Source: Prorocentrum cordatum
Taxonomy: Eukaryota > Sar > Dinophyceae > Prorocentrales > Prorocentraceae
Reading direction: 5' to 3'
Assembly: GCA_963575745.1 (NCBI GenBank)
Contig: CAUYUJ010005036.1
Location: 190,001-254,000 of the forward strand
Length of the DNA: 64,000 nt
The notes under the pieces: model-generated
Told to the model about the DNA's origin: nothing
Database searches by the model: none
Seen by the model: the letters and a program-made list of their open reading frames with translations, nothing else
Shown: positions 60,250-64,000 of the stretch, in pieces
Layout of the letters: every line of letters starts with the position of its first letter
Position numbering within the stretch: position 1 is the stretch's first letter
Position numbers and translations under genes: made by a program

Positions 60250-61070
60250 AGAAGAAGGAGGACGAGGAGGAGGAGGAGGAGGAAGGGGAAGAGGAGGAGG
60301 AGGAGGAGGAGGAGGAGGAGAAGGAGGAGGAGGAGGCGGAGGGAGGAGGAGGGGAGGAGGAGGAGAGGAGGAGAGGAGAGGAGGAGGAGAGGATGGAGGC
60401 GGAGAGGAGAGGGAGGAGGAGGAGGAGGAAGTAGGGGAGGGAGGAGAGGAGGGAGGAGGAGGAGAGGAGGGGGGGGGGGGAAGCGAGTGAGGCGAGGTGC
60501 AGGCTCTCGCCCTCGCCCCCCTCCGCGCCCCACCACCCCTCATGGGGTAAAACCCCATGCCAGCTCTTCGGGCTGCGCCTGGCCTGGACGACGACTCGGA
60601 TGTCTCTCCTGCGTCGTTCTGCACGTGAGTCGTCGTCCAGGCCGGCGCAGCCCGAAGAGCTGGCATGGGGTTTTACCCCATGAGGGGTGGTGGGGCGCGG
60701 CGGGGGGCGAGGGCGAGAGCCTGCACCTCGCCTCACTCGCTTCCTCCCCCTCCTCCTCCTCCTCCTCCTCCTCCTCGCCCCCTTCCTGCTCCTCCTCCTC
60801 CTCCTCCTCCTCCTCCTCCTCCTCCTCCTCCTCCTCCTCCTCCTCCTCCTCCTCCTCCTCCTCCTCCTCCTCCCTCCTCCCTCTCCCTCCTCCCTCCTCC
60901 TCCCTCCTCCCTCCTCCCTCCTCCCTCCTCCTCCTCTTCATCCTCTCCCCTCCTCCCCCTCCCTCCTCCCTCCTCCCTCCTCCCTCCTCCCTCCTCCCTC
61001 TTCCCCTCCCCTCCTCCTCCTCTCCTCCTCGTCCTCCTCCTCCTCCTCCTCCTCCTCCTCCTCCTTTTCC
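60250..61070. repeat. Giant foldback: (GGA)n, 115-bp arms, ~30-base loop, (TCC)n
   Basis: The arms 60,481-60,597 and 60,627-60,742 match in reverse complement except for one base change and one gap. Outward, the left arm continues into a GGA/GAA array (about 60,250-60,480) and the right arm into a TCC array (60,743-61,070), so pairing could extend hundreds of bases. The loop reads GGATGTCTCTCCTGCGTCGT and nine more bases. Inside each arm is a small palindrome, CATGGGGTAAAACCCCATG. Confidence 0.95.
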
Positions 61071-61094
61071 TCATCATCATCATCATCGTCAGCG

Positions 61095-61172
<78 letters not shown>

Positions 61173-61380
61173 GCAGCATGAGCATCATCATCACCACCAG
61201 CATCATCATCAACACCATCACCATCACCATCATCAGCATCTTAATCACCGTCATCCTCACACCATCGCCATCATCATCACCATACTCATAATCTTAAGCA
61301 TCATCGCCATGGTCGTCATCATCACCATCACCATCAGCATCAACGTCATCATCGTCATCACCGTCATCATCATCACCAAC
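61070..61380 (+). repeat. (CAT)n microsatellite
   Basis: CAT/ATC units with a short CAG run (61,149-61,176) and CACCAT variants; it follows directly on the (TCC)n array. Confidence 0.93.
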
Positions 61381-61580
61381 ATGATTATGCATCCCTTTTC
61401 CTTGTAAACAGCTCCCCCTCAGTCGCACCACAGTGCGTGTCCGTAGGACGGGCTGGGCGCTCCGTCTGGGACTTTCTCACACTGAGCTGCCCGAAACTTG
61501 AACCGCCCAGACTTAACATCTACACGAATGGAGGATGAGGAGGAGGAGAAGGAGAAGGAGGAGGAGGAAGAGGAGGAGGA

Positions 61581-61711
61581 TGCTCCCTTTTTCCAGCTCA
61601 GGCAGGCCAGGTGGCGAGGCTTCGAGACGCTGCAGGCGCAAGAGGCTGCCGCCAGGGGATCTCCGATCCGCGGGCGGCCACGGACATCAACTGAAATTTC
61701 GGACTCATGCA
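61581..61711. repeat. 131-bp direct duplication, copy 1
   Basis: Bases 61,581-61,711 recur at 61,830-61,960 with one visible mismatch (CCC versus CTC near the start), a period of 249 bp. The unit begins with a pyrimidine run ending CAG. It lies just downstream of the stop of the recombinase/methyltransferase gene, so it may be part of the element's 3' terminus. Nearly identical copies imply a recent duplication. The left copy abuts a short (GGA) array. Confidence 0.9.
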
Positions 61712-61829
61712 GAAAAGGAGGGAAAGCCAGGGGGGGAGGGAAGGAGCTTGAGCGAAACGTCAACGGAAGATCGCAGACGGGCGGCCAGCAACGCTTCCCA
61801 AGGAGCAACCCTGTTCAGAGAACGATTTA

Positions 61830-61960
61830 TGCTCTCTTTTTCCAGCTCAGGCAGGCCAGGTGGCGAGGCTTCGAGACGCTGCAGGCGCAAGAGGCTGCCG
61901 CCAGGGGATCTCCGATCCGCGGGCGGCCACGGACATCAACTGAAATTTCGGACTCATGCA
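61830..61960. repeat. 131-bp direct duplication, copy 2
   Basis: Second copy of the 131-bp unit, 57 bp from the methyltransferase stop codon. The bases between the copies (61,712-61,829) are unique in this window. The two copies are in the same orientation, as expected for a tandem duplication or for split direct repeats of a YR element. Confidence 0.9.
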
Positions 61961-62016
61961 AAATGCTGCAAAATGCACAGCTGAACTGGCTACGCGGAGA
62001 ATGCATCAATTATTAT

Positions 62017-62829
62017 TCACGAGTCGGAAAGCGCTCGAGCAGCACGGCCAACCAGAGCGGAGAATTGCCCAGCCCGGGACCTGGCCTTCTCGTCTGCGTA
62101 CGCTCTGGCGAGGATGTCGCAGAGCTTCCGAGGATATGCTTCCGCCAACTTGGTGCGGAACCTGCCCGACGCGTCTTTCCCGGACAGCTCCTGATGCTTC
62201 TGCCCTGTGAGGACACAGACGGGCCCCACGCACCTGAACTTGGCCAAGGGCGCCAGGTCGAGGAGAAACGCTACGATCTTGGTGCTCTTCCTCCAGGGCG
62301 CCCCGAACCGGCAGTACTCGATCACCTGGGACGTGACCTGCCGGCGTTGGAGCAGGGACAGCATCGGCGGCAGCTGCCACGCGTAGCTCAGCGCGGGGTT
62401 CTCGAGGGACCAGGGGACGAAACACTGGCAGCACAGCACGCAGAAGGATATCGTGAGCCGCGCGTACAAGTTGCCCCACTTCACTTTCTGGAAGTCGGCG
62501 CCCCCGACGGGGAGACTGGGCAGGCCCCAGACGTGCTCCTGGGACCGGAGCCGCGGGGGGCCGTTGGGGTGGTCTCGTGCCCGCGAGAACGTCTCGCAGG
62601 GAAAGCCAGCATGCAGGCCGCAGACGAGCCCCGCCCGTATCCAGCCCCGAATGAGGCGGGCGTTCCTGGGGTCGCGCAGGTCGTAGGCGGGGCCGTACAA
62701 GATGTCCCAACGCAAGGTGGGGACGTTTCCCCGTTCCACGGCGTCGGACAGGTGGCCCGAGCCCGCGAACAACTCGAGGAACACGGCGATGGTCGGCGCC
62801 CTCAGCGGCCCAAAGATGGCATCCGCCTC
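62017..62829 (-). other. C5 cytosine methyltransferase-like domain portion
   Basis: The order of motifs is I (FAGSG, 62,752-62,769), IV (PCETFS with the catalytic Cys), VI (ENPA) and then a FGAPWRKSTKI stretch where classical enzymes carry motif VIII. The ENV of classical enzymes is ENP here. A ~100-residue tail rich in basic residues follows. The fold assignment rests on motif order and spacing only. Other Rossmann methyltransferases are possible, but PC followed by EN at this spacing favours C5 cytosine chemistry. Confidence 0.65.
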
Positions 62830-64000
62830 CCCCGCAGCACGTCGGGGAGCTCCCGAGCGGCCGCCGCGGCCGCCCGCTGCACGTCGGGCGGCAGGCGGCG
62901 CAGGAGGTCGGCCAGTCGCCCCCCGTGCTCGTAGCGACGGAGGCTCCGAGCGGACCGCCACCGCCCGCGGCGCTGGATCTCCTCCAGCCGCCGGGCGCCG
63001 GTCGCGAAGTCGACGCTCGCCCCCGTGTGCCGGAAGCGGTAGGCGTCGAGCGGCCCGAGGGGCCCCAGGCGCCAGGCTGCCGCGGCCTCGTCCAGGGCCC
63101 GGCGCAGGGCGCTGGGCGACAGATCCAGCAAGGGCCCCTCGCTGCGCTCCAGCCCCAGCTGCACCAGGGCGTCCGCGAGCGCCGCCTGCCGGTCGAGGTC
63201 GAGGACGATCGTCTGGTCGAACTCCTGGCTTTTGGACGGGGTCCGCATCTCGAACGGGTGGAGCAGGACCGACGTGGGGGTCCACTCGCGGGCTCCGCTG
63301 AGCCCCGTAGCAGGAATGGCTCTCCCGGGCGCAAGTACAGTTCCATCATCATGAGGATCGCCAGCGCGTGGGGTCTCAGCCCCTGGCAGATCATCCAGCA
63401 CGCCAGCAGCGCCACCACGTCGTAGGGCAGGGGCAGGCGGCCCCCCGCCGGGGCAGCACGGCGCCAGCCTCGCAGGCACTGCCGGCAGATGGGCATCCGC
63501 CCGCCCCCCAGCCTGCCGAGGCGGGGCTCGGCCCACTGCACCGACGCCAGGAGCTTCTCGCCCGCGCTCAACGAGCCGCCCTCCATGAACATGATCTCCA
63601 TCAAGCCCGCGGTGGCGTTGTCCCACTCCTCCTCGGTGATCGGGTGGTCCCCGCGGGAGTTGCAGAACCTGCGCAGGGCGGCCAGGTAGAGAGAGTACTG
63701 GGCCTGCGTCTTCGCCGACACCGAGGCCCTCCGGAGCAAACTCATCTGGGCCTCTGGGGCCCGCGCCGCAGCCAGCCCGGCAGCGCGCCCCGCCCGCGCC
63801 CGCGCCGCTGCCGCCCGCGGGCCCCCAGCTTCCAGGGGGGCCAAGGCCGGGCGGGAGGCCGACCCCGAGCTGGGCAGCGGCGGCAGGCGGCCCGCGGGGG
63901 TCCTCGACCTGTCGGACCTGCCGCGCGCCAGCATCGCGGCCCTCGTCGGCGGCGGCCGCGAGCTCGCGCCGCAGGCCGGCAAGCGGGTCGCTCGGCGCCG
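62829..64000 (-). other. Tyrosine recombinase domain portion
   Basis: This covers the N-terminal DNA-binding region and the catalytic core of the fusion gene. The core residues that can be read are Arg (YLRPGE), Arg with adjacent His (YRFRHT; the first His of the usual HxxRH is Tyr here), Trp (GRW, in place of the usual His/Trp) and Tyr (RRYEH). The 5' part is rich in Ala, Pro and Arg, as in dinoflagellate open frames, and the true start may lie beyond base 64,000. Phage-type integrases and Crypton or DIRS recombinases share these boxes, so the element class is not fixed. Confidence 0.7.

Larger units (their letters stand above)
62017..64000 (-). pseudogene. Tyrosine recombinase fused to cytosine-C5 methyltransferase-like domain (element gene, frame broken twice, 5' end outside window)
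   Basis: Seen: one coding region in three consecutive minus frames, about 64,000-63,303, 63,303-62,829 and 62,829-62,017 (TGA stop at 62,017). The N-terminal part has an SAM-like helical stretch (SAKTQAQYSLYLAALRRF), a CxxC (ICRQC) and a YLRPGE box fitting the first catalytic Arg of tyrosine recombinases. The middle part has YRFRHTGAS (63,027-63,041) and GRWRSARSLRRYEH with a candidate nucleophile Tyr at 62,931-62,933. The C-terminal part has ELFAGSGHLS (SAM-binding motif I), GFPCETFS (catalytic Cys, 62,584-62,601) and ENPA (motif VI, 62,395-62,403). Known: YR elements (Cryptons, DIRS) integrate by tyrosine recombination, and retroelement-borne C5 methyltransferases are reported in dinoflagellates. 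Both frame breaks lie in G runs (C4 at 63,303-63,306 and C5 at 62,829-62,833 on plus) and both are repaired by one extra G. Inferred: a single fusion protein with two indels, either real or assembly error. No RT is seen in this window. Confidence 0.75.

Overview
The window looks like nuclear DNA of a dinoflagellate; the species cannot be named from it. Three things point there. First, a 22-base relict of the dinoflagellate trans-spliced leader (DinoSL, 21 of 22 positions) lies on the minus strand at 34,322-34,343. Second, there are several decayed LINE-type retrotransposons with APE/RT/RNase H architecture. Third, the window has high GC, an extreme load of simple and minisatellite repeats, and almost no intact genes. 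No rRNA, tRNA, CRISPR array or bacterial operon was recognised.

Layout. 0-6.4 kb: GC-rich DNA with (TCC)/(GGA) arrays and at most a faint reverse-transcriptase trace. 6.4-8.1 kb: minus-strand LINE RT pseudogene (LINE-A). 8.5-9.9 kb: plus-strand, A/C-rich, multiply frameshifted coding region of unknown function. 10.4-15.5 kb: a repeat field with a 90-bp minisatellite, a 350-420-bp tandem repeat, a dispersed ~38-base motif, and a CTGTCCCCAC array enclosed by an inverted repeat. 15.7-17.4 kb: AGAAGGCCTTCT palindromic elements and GATGCATC-rich DNA. 17.7-21.6 kb: two tandem copies of a terminal-inverted-repeat element filled with pentamer and hexamer arrays; two more copies lie at 36.5-37.1 and 39.4-39.7 kb. 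24.7-27.9 kb: LINE-B (minus), split by a (CA)n array. 30-34.3 kb: LINE-C (minus), the most complete copy, from relict spliced leader through ORF1-like, endonuclease and RT regions. 35.7-36.5 kb: a gene-like minus-strand exon ending 12 bp from an inverted-repeat element. 37-50 kb: dispersed short repeats, minisatellites and a ~190-bp-arm inverted repeat. 50.9-52.4 kb: 3' end of LINE-D (plus). 53-61.5 kb: more minisatellites and three foldback structures, one with 115-bp arms continued outward by complementary (GGA)/(TCC) arrays. 62.0-64.0 kb: minus-strand element gene joining a tyrosine recombinase to a cytosine-C5 methyltransferase-like domain, bordered by a 131-bp direct duplication.

No cellular pathway can be read here. 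The genes belong to mobile elements. The recombinase would insert or excise DNA, the methyltransferase could modify the element or its host chromatin, and the LINEs copy by target-primed reverse transcription. Frameshifts are frequent and several fall in homopolymer or dinucleotide runs, so sequencing indels and true decay cannot be separated from this sequence alone.
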